Part shown: positions 1 through 7,953 of the stretch, one piece after another
Layout of the letters: each line of letters opens with the position of its first letter
Numbering within the stretch: the first letter of the stretch is position 1
Assembly (NCBI RefSeq): GCF_030812415.1
Contig: NZ_JAUSST010000001.1
Span: 806,001 to 870,000, forward strand
Direction of reading: 5' to 3'
Origin: Paenibacillus harenae
GTDB taxonomy: Bacteria > Bacillota > Bacilli > Paenibacillales > Paenibacillaceae
Length of the DNA: 64,000 bases
Program-made: the position numbers and the translations under genes
Notes under the pieces: model-generated
What the model was told of the DNA's origin: nothing
Databases searched by the model: none
What the model saw: the letters and a program-made list of their open reading frames with translations, nothing else

Positions 1-175
1 CCCGCTCAATACCAACTAATTAACTGTGTTTTGTATGATTTAATGTAACAAACATCCTTATATCTGTCAATTGTTCCGGTCGCGGGAACGGTTTTGTCAT
101 ATGTGCATACAGTATACGGTAGGTCAAACGCCTATCTATAACGTGCATGCTCGCATTCGAAAGGCAGGGAATCAA

Positions 176-880
176 GTGGCAGTATCCTATATGGATTTCA
201 CTTCTCCGAACGTACAATTTACTTACGATCTGCGCAATAACAACACTTTTACGAAAGACAATCGCAATTTCATCAACGCGTTATCGGTCAATCAGCTTAA
301 TACGCTGGGCAACGTATCGCTGCTCGATATCTATCTGAGCACGGGCAACGTCGTTGAGCCGCATATCCATCAGAACGCTTCCGAGCTCGTATACTGCATC
401 TCCGGCGCTGCCGTCGTATCCATCATTAATTCCTTTACCAAACAGCTGCTCAACTTCTCCATCCAACCGGGCCAAGTCGCCAATGTGCCTCAAGGCTGGT
501 GGCATTACGAGGTGGCGACCGTCGACAATACTCACCTGCTCGCCATCTTCGATGCTCCGATACCGGAGTTCATCGGAGCTTCCGATATGCTGCGCCTTAC
601 GCCCGCCAGCGTTCTCGCCCACACCTATTGCTTGAATGAGCAGCTCGTCGAAGCGGCGCTTGCGCCGATTACCGACACCGTCGTCATAGGCCCTCCAGCC
701 AGTTGCGCCGCCAACAATCAGGTTCAAGGCGCATCCACGTCCAACACGGCTCATCCGAATCAAGCCATACAAGGCCAGTACGTACAGGGCCAGGGCAAGA
801 AAGTTTACCTGCACCGAGACGAACAGCAGCCTTATCCGCAGTTTCACCCGGTTATCGGCAACGGCTGGGATTACCTGTAA
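176..880 (+). CDS. Cupin-domain protein
   Basis: A 234-residue protein with one cupin beta-barrel. The first cupin motif is visible as the P-H-I-H run near residue 65 and the second as a P-x-G-W-W-H-Y run near residue 108, so a metal site with two or three histidines is likely. The last 60 residues are Gln/Ala/Gly-rich and look disordered. I chose the GTG at 176 because AAGGCAGGG lies 6 bases upstream; an in-frame ATG at 191 is the alternative, and the longer frame from 71 has no ribosome binding site. Cupins of this kind include oxalate decarboxylase-like enzymes and sugar-binding sensor domains, so the substrate cannot be named. It is convergent with the next gene and shares a terminator with it. 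Confidence 0.75.
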   Translation: MAVSYMDFTSPNVQFTYDLRNNNTFTKDNRNFINALSVNQLNTLGNVSLLDIYLSTGNVVEPHIHQNASELVYCISGAAVVSIINSFTKQLLNFSIQPGQVANVPQGWWHYEVATVDNTHLLAIFDAPIPEFIGASDMLRLTPASVLAHTYCLNEQLVEAALAPITDTVVIGPPASCAANNQVQGASTSNTAHPNQAIQGQYVQGQGKKVYLHRDEQQPYPQFHPVIGNGWDYL

Positions 881-896
881 TAAAAGCAAAAAACGA

Positions 897-948
897 AAAA
901 CGGTTATCCATAGGCAGTCCGATTGGACGCTTGATGGATAACCGTTTT
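897..948. terminator. Bidirectional terminator
   Basis: Two perfect 15-base arms (897-911 and 934-948) enclose a loop that itself holds a small hairpin (GTCC/GGAC). It sits between convergent genes and has T-rich flanks on both strands, so it can end both transcripts. Confidence 0.8.
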
Positions 949-972
949 GGTATATGCGATCTTGGATATCTC

Positions 973-1386
973 TCAGTCTTTCGGTATTTTGCTCTCATCC
1001 ATATACAGCACATTCCAGCGATGCCCGTCCAGATCGATGAAGCCTCCGCCGTACATCCAGCCTAGATCGCTGGATTTGCCGATTTGCTCGCCGCCCGCCG
1101 CGACTGCTCTAGCGATGAGCTCGTCCACTTCCTGTTTGCTCTGCGCATCGATCGAAATCAGCACTTCCGTGCCAAGCTTCGTATCGGCGATCTCGTTGCT
1201 TATGAATGATTTGAATACGGCTTCCGGAAACAGCATGACCATAACTTGCTTGTCCCCGATAATGAGACCAGCCATCTCATCGCTATTCTCGTGGCGGGTA
1301 TGAAACTTGAATCCAAGCTCGCTGAAAAACTTTCTAGACCTCGCCACATCTTTCACCGGAAGATTAAGCCATAGTTCTTTTGCCAA
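973..1386 (-). CDS. VOC-superfamily (glyoxalase/bleomycin-resistance fold) protein
   Basis: A 137-residue protein of the vicinal oxygen chelate fold. It has the usual pattern: N-terminal beta strand 'LWLNLPVKDVARSRKFF', a middle strand with the oligomerising 'MVMLFPE', and a C-terminal 'GFIDLDGHRWNVLYMD' strand that normally supplies the last metal ligand. The start is TTG with GAGGAG about 8 bases upstream. Members include glyoxalases, antibiotic-binding proteins and PhnB-like proteins; the acidic residue before the end resembles PhnB-like enzymes, but no substrate can be assigned. It is transcribed alone towards the cupin gene. Confidence 0.8.
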   Translation of the reverse strand: MAKELWLNLPVKDVARSRKFFSELGFKFHTRHENSDEMAGLIIGDKQVMVMLFPEAVFKSFISNEIADTKLGTEVLISIDAQSKQEVDELIARAVAAGGEQIGKSSDLGWMYGGGFIDLDGHRWNVLYMDESKIPKD

Positions 1387-1484
1387 TATTGCCGCTCCTC
1401 TACGATTAAGTCGAATATTGAATTTCGTATAGATTTTAACATATCTTAGCAGCCTAAGCTAAAAAAAAGCCCCGTCTCCGTTTT

Positions 1485-1592
1485 GGTCAAGCCCTAATAT
1501 TGTAGACAATGAAAAAAGCCCTATAAACTGAACTATTTATGACAAAGCGGCAGACCAGAATTTGGTCTGCCGCTTCAATGATTGAACTATCG
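1485..1592. repeat. 108-bp interspersed repeat, copy A
   Basis: Nearly identical to 18625-18732. In the minus orientation it reads GATAGTTCAA, then CATTGAAGCGGCAGACC, a hairpin with arms GCGGCAGACC/GGTCTGCCGC, a second ATAGTTCA, a T-run, and CATTGTCTACAA. It begins 34 bases after the stop codon of the GNAT gene. The hairpin plus downstream T-run could act as its terminator. It may be a miniature mobile element or the end of a lost insertion sequence; no terminal inverted repeats were seen. Confidence 0.8.
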
Positions 1593-1626
1593 TTCCCGTT
1601 AGCTGAACGTATATTGATTGAATTCG

Positions 1627-2091
1627 TTATGACACAATCGATAATTCCATAAATATTTCAGCAATATCATTATCATTGTATTTTGGTATCTCATAAAAGC
1701 CAAAACTTCGAAACACTGACATCGCTTTATAAGATTGTTTCTCAGTGTCCAACCTCAGCTTTATTAATCCAGCTTGTCTTGCAAATTCTATTATTTGGCT
1801 CATCATGCTTTTGCCGTAACCCTTATCTTGATATTCAGGTAAGACGAAGAACCTCTTTATTTCACCAATTCTGTTTTCAGAATCAATACCCTTTAAACCA
1901 ATAGTCCCAATAACGCTCTGTTCTTCCTTCAATAACCAGAACCCGCCTCCCGTCTCAAAATATAGCAGTTCAATACTTCTAATATCTGAATGCGACCCTT
2001 CAGGATCAAAGACATATCCTCTGGAAACATACATAGTTTTCACAAAATCCTCCAATTGATCCTGGTCTGATCTAATGTATCTCTGCAGCAA
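1627..2091 (-). CDS. GNAT-family N-acetyltransferase
   Basis: A 154-residue single GNAT domain. Motif A, which holds the acetyl-CoA pyrophosphate, is seen as 'FFVLPEYQDKGYGKSMM' around residues 84-100 (Q-x-x-G-x-G/A type), and motif B as the 'SVFRSFGFYEIPKY' stretch near the C-terminus. The start is TTG with GGGGA upstream. The acceptor substrate cannot be told. Codon usage is AT-rich compared with the flanking genes, like the MerR and OYE genes beside it, which suggests joint acquisition. It lies 48 bases downstream of the MerR gene on the same strand and may be cotranscribed with it. Confidence 0.85.
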   Translation of the reverse strand: MLQRYIRSDQDQLEDFVKTMYVSRGYVFDPEGSHSDIRSIELLYFETGGGFWLLKEEQSVIGTIGLKGIDSENRIGEIKRFFVLPEYQDKGYGKSMMSQIIEFARQAGLIKLRLDTEKQSYKAMSVFRSFGFYEIPKYNDNDIAEIFMELSIVS

Positions 2092-2139
2092 TAAGCATTC
2101 CCCGCTCTCGTGGATAGAACTTCTTTACTCTCGTACCCG

Positions 2140-2550
2140 TTAGCTTAAGTAACCGTGACATTTAAAGTTATAGTTGGGATTTTTCATAACCTCTTCTTTC
2201 TGAAGTTCATACATGGCTATTTTATAGTTTATTTCTTCCAAGTGTTTAAAACTTTCGTCAATTTTCTTCTGAACTTCCAATTTATGCTGCATCAACATTT
2301 CTTCTCTTTGCAAGAAGGTAGGACTTCCTAATTCATAAAGTTCCTTGTAATCCTTTATTTTTGAAAGAGGCATTCCTGTCTCTTTGAGACAACGAATAAA
2401 AGAAATCCAGTCTATTTGTTGTTCGTTATAAACTCTACGGCCTTTTTCGTCACGAGATATATTGGGTAATATCCCTTGCTCTTCATAAAATCTAAGTGTC
2501 TTTGCAGATACATTTAAATTCTCCACTACATATGTCATCGAATACAACAT
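2140..2550 (-). CDS. MerR-family transcriptional regulator
   Basis: A 136-residue MerR regulator. The winged helix-turn-helix fills residues 5-75 ('NVSAKTLRFYEEQGILP' is the recognition region), followed by a long dimerisation helix and a short effector tail. The tail has a single Cys near the end (N-F-K-C-H-G), reminiscent of the AdhR/YyaN-like subgroup that senses aldehydes or thiol stress, but this is inference. ATG at 2550 is preceded by AAAGGTGGG. It is divergent from the OYE gene, and two perfect palindromes lie between them, so it probably regulates itself and the oxidoreductase. Confidence 0.88.
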   Translation of the reverse strand: MLYSMTYVVENLNVSAKTLRFYEEQGILPNISRDEKGRRVYNEQQIDWISFIRCLKETGMPLSKIKDYKELYELGSPTFLQREEMLMQHKLEVQKKIDESFKHLEEINYKIAMYELQKEEVMKNPNYNFKCHGYLS

Positions 2551-2566
2551 CTACTTGGCCCACCTT

Positions 2567-2587
2567 TAGTTACAGTTACTGTAACTA
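2567..2587. promoter_or_regulatory. Palindromic operator before the merR gene
   Basis: A perfect 21-base palindrome (arms TAGTTACAGT and ACTGTAACTA around one T) ends at the ribosome binding site of the MerR gene. It shares the TTAC-N-GT / AC-N-GTAA layout with the second palindrome at 2658-2672, so both are probably bound by the same MerR protein. Confidence 0.7.
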
Positions 2588-2652
2588 AATATATATCATA
2601 TGGAGAATGATAAGACAACTATTTTACTTGTAATCATATAAAAAATAAATCC

Positions 2653-2683
2653 TTTACTTACCGTAACGGTAACCAATTACACT
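2653..2683 (+). promoter_or_regulatory. MerR-type promoter of the OYE gene
   Basis: A -35 box TTTACT (2653-2658) and a -10 box TACACT (2678-2683) are 19 bases apart, the long spacing typical of MerR-activated promoters. The spacer contains the perfect 15-base palindrome TTACCGTAACGGTAA (2658-2672). Confidence 0.72.
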
Positions 2684-2720
2684 GAAATAGAAAAGAAAAT
2701 ATGATAGCGAGGTTAAAGAA

Positions 2721-3842
2721 ATGAATCAAAAATACAGTAGGTTATTTGAATCCTTCACATTCAGAAGTGGAATAACAATAAAGAATAGTATCGTAATGGC
2801 ACCTATGACTACCTGGTCAAGTAATGACGATCTTACCATTTCGGATGACGAAGTAAAGTATTACAAACAAAGAGTGAACGGGGTAGGACTCGTCATTACA
2901 GGGTGTACTCATGTTACACCTAATGGGCAGGGTTTTACGAATGAATTCGCTGGGTACAATGATGAATTTACTCCAAGTTTACGGAAATTAGCTGAGGCAG
3001 CGAAAAGTGGAGGCTCACCCGCGATCCTACAGATTTTCCATGCTGGCAATAAAGCCTTGCCTGGATTGGATGCAGTTAGTGCGAGTGCATTGCAACCCGA
3101 ACTTACTAATTTAGGTCCAACTTCAGAAACAAGAGAACTATCACATGGGGAGATCTTGTCGATTGTACGTGCTTTTGGAGACACAACAAGACGAGCGATT
3201 GAAGCTGGATTTGATGGCGTTGAAATTCATGGAGCTCATGGATTTTTAATTCAGAATTTTTGGTCGCCAGCAACGAATCAACGGACGGACCAATGGGGAG
3301 GATCACTTGAAAATCGCTTACGCTTTCCATTGGCGATTATTGAAGAAATCAAAAATGTCATTGAAAAACATGCTACAAAACCATTCATGTTAGGATTCCG
3401 ATTTTCACCTGAAGAATCCTCCAAAGCGGACGGACTACGTATGAAAGACACATATGAATTAATTGATTTCCTTGTTGAACAGGATTTAGATTATATACAT
3501 GCTTCATTAGATAATGTGTCTTCAAAGCCAGTAGATAGTCAAGATGAAAAAACACGACTTGAATTAATTCTTGAAAGAGCAAACGGTAAGGTACCTGTGC
3601 TGGCGGCGGGTTCCATACTAACACCAGATGATGCTCTTACAGCTATGGAATTAGGTTTGCCGCTTGTGGCCATTGGGCATGCGTTAATTATGGATCCTAA
3701 TTGGGTTGAAAAGGTCGCAAATGGACGTGAAGCAGAGGTGGATTCTGAGTTGAACGTTTCGAAACTCGACCAGCTTAATATTCCGGAAAAACTTTGGAAT
3801 GTATTTCAAGCAATGCCAGGTTGGTTTATTATTAGTAAATAA
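2721..3842 (+). CDS. Old yellow enzyme-family NADH:flavin oxidoreductase
   Basis: A 373-residue FMN-dependent TIM-barrel enzyme. The family signature is present: 'GVEIHGAHGFLIQNFWSP' with the H-x-x-H pair that contacts the substrate, then 'N-x-R-x-D-x-W-G-G-S-x-E-N-R', and a C-terminal phosphate-binding segment 'PVLAAGSILTPDDA'. Enzymes of this family reduce alkenes or nitro groups conjugated to carbonyls using NAD(P)H; the natural substrate is unknown. The gene is divergent from a MerR regulator with a MerR-type promoter, implying induction by an electrophile. It is AT-rich compared with the flanks. A stop is followed by two hairpins. Confidence 0.9.
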   Translation: MNQKYSRLFESFTFRSGITIKNSIVMAPMTTWSSNDDLTISDDEVKYYKQRVNGVGLVITGCTHVTPNGQGFTNEFAGYNDEFTPSLRKLAEAAKSGGSPAILQIFHAGNKALPGLDAVSASALQPELTNLGPTSETRELSHGEILSIVRAFGDTTRRAIEAGFDGVEIHGAHGFLIQNFWSPATNQRTDQWGGSLENRLRFPLAIIEEIKNVIEKHATKPFMLGFRFSPEESSKADGLRMKDTYELIDFLVEQDLDYIHASLDNVSSKPVDSQDEKTRLELILERANGKVPVLAAGSILTPDDALTAMELGLPLVAIGHALIMDPNWVEKVANGREAEVDSELNVSKLDQLNIPEKLWNVFQAMPGWFIISK

Positions 3843-3875
3843 AGAGTAGTCCTAAAGGCTACTCAGATTGACGAG

Positions 3876-3911
3876 AACCCGAAGTCTTTTATGAGACTTC
3901 GGGTTTCTTTT
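3876..3911 (+). terminator. Rho-independent terminator after the OYE gene
   Basis: Arms AACCCGAAGTCT (3876-3887) and AGACTTCGGGTT (3894-3905) are followed by TCTTTT. A smaller hairpin (GAGTAG/CTACTC, 3844-3864) precedes it. Confidence 0.85.
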
Positions 3912-3918
3912 GCTAACT

Positions 3919-4167
3919 CTAAGGTGCTCCGTCCATCGTATCATTGTACTGACGTTCTAACTCGCCTTGGATTCTCCTATAGCCGTACGTTCGCTCACGC
4001 TGTAGATAAATCGCCTTGATCCGCTGCTTGATTACGCCATCAGGGTCTACTTGCTTACGCTTAAGATATCGATAGTATGCGCTCCTCCATACGTCAAGTA
4101 ATTCACACAGCAGAGTCACTGGGTAAAGATCAGATAACTCATCGATAATTGCATACTTGCCTTTCAC
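3919..4167 (-). pseudogene. Truncated IS3-family transposase OrfB
   Basis: 82 residues matching the N-terminus of IS150-type OrfB, including the 'Y-Y-R-Y-L' and 'T-Y-G-Y-R-R-I' segments (HTH_21 region). The DDE integrase core that normally follows is absent; the frame ends after 'QYNDTMDGAP'. The GTG start overlaps the orfA stop by 4 bases. It is not expected to be active. Confidence 0.8.
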
Positions 4168-4457
4168 GCCTCCCGTTTCCAGATTTCTAAGTTTTTTAGT
4201 ACCGTATTCTCCCGTTGAAGTTGTTGGTTGTAACGATCCTTATCTATATACTCTTCGCGGCGGCCTCTGTTATCCAATAATCCGTACTCGCCTTGTTTCC
4301 TAAATTTATACACCCATTTACGAACTCTATCTTTATCTTGTATTCCATACTTCTCTGTAATTTGCCTGTACGTCCATTTATCCTCCTCGTGTAAACGTAC
4401 GGCTTCTTTCCTTACTTCACTTGAATACAATTTATTCGGTTTCTCTCTTTTTCTCAT
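4164..4457 (-). CDS. IS3-family transposase OrfA (helix-turn-helix)
   Basis: A 97-residue HTH protein of the InsJ/IS150 OrfA type: basic N-terminus, 'VRLHEEDKWTYRQITEKYG' helix-turn-helix, 'WVYKFRKQGEYGLLD' and a leucine-zipper-like end. The open frame is intact and keeps the -1 frameshift heptamer, but with orfB truncated it cannot support transposition alone. If expressed it could only bind IS ends. Confidence 0.8.
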   Translation of the reverse strand: MRKREKPNKLYSSEVRKEAVRLHEEDKWTYRQITEKYGIQDKDRVRKWVYKFRKQGEYGLLDNRGRREEYIDKDRYNQQLQRENTVLKNLEIWKREA

Positions 4458-4555
4458 AAAAATACACCCCTAAAGTATCATCGGTTTCCCATATGGGTTT
4501 TTCCAATGTCTACTATAAGAGGTGCACTTCATTTGGGAGATGGGGCTCTTATATC

Positions 4556-6238
4556 CTATTGCGATACAGACTTGAACCACTCGTTGACTTCCTTCGTCAC
4601 TTGCTCGCCGCCGTTCGCTTTCCAGTTGGCGACGAACTCGTCGAACGCGTCGACGGGCAGTTTGCCATAAATGATTTTGTTGAACGTCTCCAGCTCGGAC
4701 TGGCGGAGCAGGTTCCATTTCTCGATCATGGTCGGCGTTGCCGCGCCTGTGAAGTAGTTTTGCTTGCGGATGTCGATTTGGGACATGACGACCTTCGCGG
4801 CATACCAGTTCTCCGGCTTGCGGAATGTAGCCTGCTGCTTCTCGTAAGGCGTCTCCGGCGTTCCGCCGTCGGCCAGCTTCACGAGCGATTTCATGTACAG
4901 ATCCGGAATACGCGCAGGCCCCGTGATATAAGGGAATGCGTCGAAGAAGTCTTTAATCTTTTCTTTGTCGTTCGTCGGTTGACCGTCTACGATATCCCAG
5001 TCATAGCCTTGGGCGAAGCCGTATTCGTACTTGCTGCCTGCCGCCGGGTTAGCCAGGTTGTCGAGCAAGTAGTTGTAGTACAAAATAATAGCTTCCGGAT
5101 GCTTCGCGTCTTTGTTGATCATGAAGCTGCTGTTGACGCCGGAATTTTGCCATTTCGTACCGATCAAGCCGTCCGGTCCCGCAGGAATCGGATACGCTTT
5201 ATATTTCGAACCCGCTACGTTTTTCAGCAGGTCCGGAGCCGGCCAGTCCGGCACCCAGTTCGCGCCCGGCAATACGCCCGCGTTTCCTTTTGTCCAAATT
5301 TCAGCCGATTTGCCTTCGTCCCATAGGGCGGAATCGGGGTGGATGTAACCTTTATCCATCCATTCCTGCAGCTTGGCGAGCGCTTGCTTCGCGCCCGGAT
5401 TAACGGAACCGTATTCAAGGTTGCCGTTCGCGTCTTTATTCCATTGCTCCTGCACGCTGCCGTAAGCGCCGAACAGCCAGTCCAGGCCGCCCATCCACGT
5501 GTTGGTGTTGTTTTTGAGCGAGATGGCAAGCGGATAAACGTCCTTCGCAGCCAATCCGTCCGGATTCTCGTTTTTGAACTTTTCCATGATGTTCTCGAGT
5601 TCTGCGATCGTTTTTGGCGCTTCAAGCTTCAGCTTCTCCATCCAATCTTCGCGAAGCCATAGAAGCGTATCGTCATTGTCGGTATACTCCATGATCGGCA
5701 GATTCCACTTTTCGCCATCCTTAGTGAACGGATACCATAGCTCCGGATGCTCGGCCGCATGTTTTTTCCACGCTTCGTTGGCGTATTTCTCGAACAGCTC
5801 GTCGATCGCGATGAATTGGCCGGAATCGATAAGCTGATTCGTCAATACCGCGTCCGTAGGCACCATGACGAAGTCGGGCAGCTTCTCTCCAGACGTCAAT
5901 GCCAATTGTAGCTGCTGCTTGTATTGGTCGCCGCCCGCCGGATACCACGTATCCTTATGCTTAATGCCAAGCGTCTCCAGCATCCAGCGGTCATGCACGT
6001 TGTTTTCTTTGCTTTCGCCCTTGGTATATTCCTTCGGCATAATGATCGTGCTGATTTCGATCGGCGGATCGTATTTGCCTTTTTCGAACGCGAGATCCGC
6101 TTCGGACTTCGCCCCCGAATCCGTCCCAGCCGGACTTTCCGAGCTCGCTCCGCCCATATTGGCGTTATTGCCGCTGCAAGCCGTCACGACCATCACAATA
6201 GCAATGAGAGGCAGCCATAGCTTTTTGAAATTACCCAT
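4556..6238 (-). CDS. LplA/YtcQ-like carbohydrate-binding lipoprotein
   Basis: A 560-residue extracellular solute-binding protein. Residues 1-21 are a lipoprotein signal peptide with lipobox V-T-A-C (Cys21), followed by a low-complexity Gly/Ser linker. The size and the 'LWLREDWMEKLKL' and 'G-V-N-S-S-F-M-I-N-K' segments fit the large LplA/YtcQ family of Paenibacillus, which delivers oligosaccharides to LplB/LplC permeases. RBS GGGGGAGA precedes ATG 6238. The matching permeases are on the other strand from 9919. No ATPase is encoded nearby; such systems normally share the MsmX ATPase. The ligand is unknown. Confidence 0.9.
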   Translation of the reverse strand: MGNFKKLWLPLIAIVMVVTACSGNNANMGGASSESPAGTDSGAKSEADLAFEKGKYDPPIEISTIIMPKEYTKGESKENNVHDRWMLETLGIKHKDTWYPAGGDQYKQQLQLALTSGEKLPDFVMVPTDAVLTNQLIDSGQFIAIDELFEKYANEAWKKHAAEHPELWYPFTKDGEKWNLPIMEYTDNDDTLLWLREDWMEKLKLEAPKTIAELENIMEKFKNENPDGLAAKDVYPLAISLKNNTNTWMGGLDWLFGAYGSVQEQWNKDANGNLEYGSVNPGAKQALAKLQEWMDKGYIHPDSALWDEGKSAEIWTKGNAGVLPGANWVPDWPAPDLLKNVAGSKYKAYPIPAGPDGLIGTKWQNSGVNSSFMINKDAKHPEAIILYYNYLLDNLANPAAGSKYEYGFAQGYDWDIVDGQPTNDKEKIKDFFDAFPYITGPARIPDLYMKSLVKLADGGTPETPYEKQQATFRKPENWYAAKVVMSQIDIRKQNYFTGAATPTMIEKWNLLRQSELETFNKIIYGKLPVDAFDEFVANWKANGGEQVTKEVNEWFKSVSQ

Positions 6239-6277
6239 TTGATTCTCCCCCTATGGTGTAAGTTGGTTACAAGTGTT

Positions 6278-6343
6278 ACTTTACAGGCGTGACTGGGAGG
6301 TCATCTATAGGATTTTGTTAGTTTCCATAGGACTCTGTCATGT
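6278..6343 (-). promoter_or_regulatory. Phased direct repeat and promoter of the binding-protein gene
   Basis: In the gene's direction two 17-base copies occur at 6343-6327 and 6323-6307, exactly 20 bases apart; the proximal copy contains CTAACAAAATCCTAT. A -10-like TAAAGT (6283-6278) follows after 23 bases, with no good -35. The same repeat, spacing and distance occur upstream of the divergent permease gene (9796-9861). Likely binding site of the adjacent YesN-type regulator. Confidence 0.6.
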
Positions 6344-6345
6344 TG

Positions 6346-7953
6346 TTAATTTCCTTCGCGGAATTCCTGCGGTGTCGAGCCAAATTGTCGTTTGAACACC
6401 TTGATGAAGTAGGCGGGATCCAAATAACCGATCTCCGAGCTTATTTCGTAGACCTTTTTGTCGGTCGTCTTCAGCAGATGGCAAGCCGTCTCCATGCGCA
6501 GCCGGGAAACGTAATCGCTGATGCCTTCGCCCGTCTCGATCTTGTACAGCTTCGACAGATGCGTCGGATGCAGGTTGACATGATCGGCCAGCGCGCGCAG
6601 CGATACGTCCAGGTGCAGATGGCCTTCCACGAACGCTTGAATCTTCTTGACGTAGACGGATCGGATATCCTTCACTTCCTCGGAAGTTCCTTTGTCCAGC
6701 ATGGCCAGCGCGGCCAGTGCCCAGCTGCGCAGCTTGCCGATCGAGGAGAACGCCTCCCCGCTCTGCAGCTGCTCCATATGATCGCCGAGCAGTCCGGCCA
6801 GCGTGTGGCCGTTGCGATGGGCATAATGCGTATAGGAGGAGGCGATAATATAGCCCGCTTCCAGACAATGCTCCCACGAATCGGACCATTTCTCGTCCAG
6901 CTCCGCGAACACTTCATTCAGCTTTCCCTCCGCAGACTCCCAGCGGCCCGCCTCCAGCAAGTTCCTCAAAACCGGCGGAGCGTGAATCGCATCCAGCGCG
7001 CCGTGCGACACTTGATCCTCAAGATCATCCGCGCGCATGACGAACTCCCGCTCGTCGCCGACGATTTGCCGGAAATACGCGACGGAGTGCTTATATCGAT
7101 CCGATAGCTTCTCGGGGAACTGGAACGGCTCCGTCGTCACGATGGACAACGATCCCCGCAAAAATTGCTTCACCTTCGACTGGAGCTGCATCGCCGACTT
7201 CTCGAGCAAATGTTCCTTGAGGGCGCCGTCGTATTGCTCTTTGAACTGGAGCAGGAAGACAAGATAACCGTGATCGTCCTTAACGCCCCAAACCTTCGCG
7301 AATTCGCCCAGTATTTCCTCCGCCATATTGATGATCGCATACTCCATCAGCCCTTGGCCGTTGTTGCGGTATTGCCCGAATTCCTCTTCCATCCGGACGA
7401 GAAGGAGCGCGCATTCCCCGAAGACGAACGGCAGATCGTAGCTGCCCAGCTTCCGGGTCCAATCGGCTTCGGACTGGCGTTCCCCGCGCAAAGCGCCGAG
7501 CAGCAATTGCCCCCGCAGCATCGGCAAATTTTCGCGCAGCGTGAATTCGGTCCGCTCATAGGAGCTGATGCTTTCCCACTCCTCCTTCAATTGACCGATG
7601 GCAGCCGACACCGCCTCCATCAGCTCAACGTCCGTCGGCGGTTTCAGCAAATAGTTGACGGCCTGATGCCGAAGCGCTTCCTGCGCGTATTCGAAATCGG
7701 AATGCCCCGAGAGAATAATGCATTTGATCTTCGGATCCCGCTCGCGGATTTTGGCTATGAGCTCGATCCCCGTCATCTCCGGCATTAGTACGTCCGAGAT
7801 GACGAGATCGATAGGATGAGTTTCCAATAATTGCAGCGCCTCATGCGCGGAATAAGCTTTATGAACCTGTTCGATGCCCAGCGTATGCCACGGCTTAGTC
7901 GCGGACAAGCTGTCTACCCAGTGGGCCTCGTCGTCAACGATGATCATTTGCAT
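6346..7953 (-). CDS. YesN-type response regulator with AraC DNA-binding domain
   Basis: A 535-residue regulator. Residues 1-120 form a receiver domain with D7/D8 acidic pocket, phosphoacceptor Asp54 ('VISDVLMPEM') and Lys near 106. A long middle region follows, and the last 100 residues carry two AraC-type helix-turn-helix motifs ('LADHVNLHPTHLSKLYK', 'ISSEIGYLDPAYFIKVF'). ATG 7953 was chosen over the longer frame because AAAGGAGAA lies 7 bases upstream. It overlaps the end of the YesM kinase gene by 20 bases, so the two are translationally coupled. Inferred role: activate the neighbouring oligosaccharide transporter genes when the kinase senses the sugar. Confidence 0.9.
   Translation of the reverse strand: MQMIIVDDEAHWVDSLSATKPWHTLGIEQVHKAYSAHEALQLLETHPIDLVISDVLMPEMTGIELIAKIRERDPKIKCIILSGHSDFEYAQEALRHQAVNYLLKPPTDVELMEAVSAAIGQLKEEWESISSYERTEFTLRENLPMLRGQLLLGALRGERQSEADWTRKLGSYDLPFVFGECALLLVRMEEEFGQYRNNGQGLMEYAIINMAEEILGEFAKVWGVKDDHGYLVFLLQFKEQYDGALKEHLLEKSAMQLQSKVKQFLRGSLSIVTTEPFQFPEKLSDRYKHSVAYFRQIVGDEREFVMRADDLEDQVSHGALDAIHAPPVLRNLLEAGRWESAEGKLNEVFAELDEKWSDSWEHCLEAGYIIASSYTHYAHRNGHTLAGLLGDHMEQLQSGEAFSSIGKLRSWALAALAMLDKGTSEEVKDIRSVYVKKIQAFVEGHLHLDVSLRALADHVNLHPTHLSKLYKIETGEGISDYVSRLRMETACHLLKTTDKKVYEISSEIGYLDPAYFIKVFKRQFGSTPQEFREGN

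Larger units (their letters stand above)
3919..4531 (-). mobile_element. IS3-family (IS150-like) remnant
   Basis: Contains orfA complete and only the first 80 or so codons of orfB, so most of the transposase catalytic domain and the right end are gone. The left end is probably the TGAAGTGCACC sequence at 4531-4521, just 25 bases from the stop codon of the downstream binding-protein gene. A slippery heptamer A-AAA-AAC at 4197-4191 lies in the right phase for the -1 frameshift that makes OrfAB. Boundaries are estimates. Confidence 0.75.

Noticed and set aside
281..889. Long open frame antisense to the cupin gene
   Set aside because: Arg-rich composition, no domain, no ribosome binding site, and it lies entirely over a well supported gene and its terminator.
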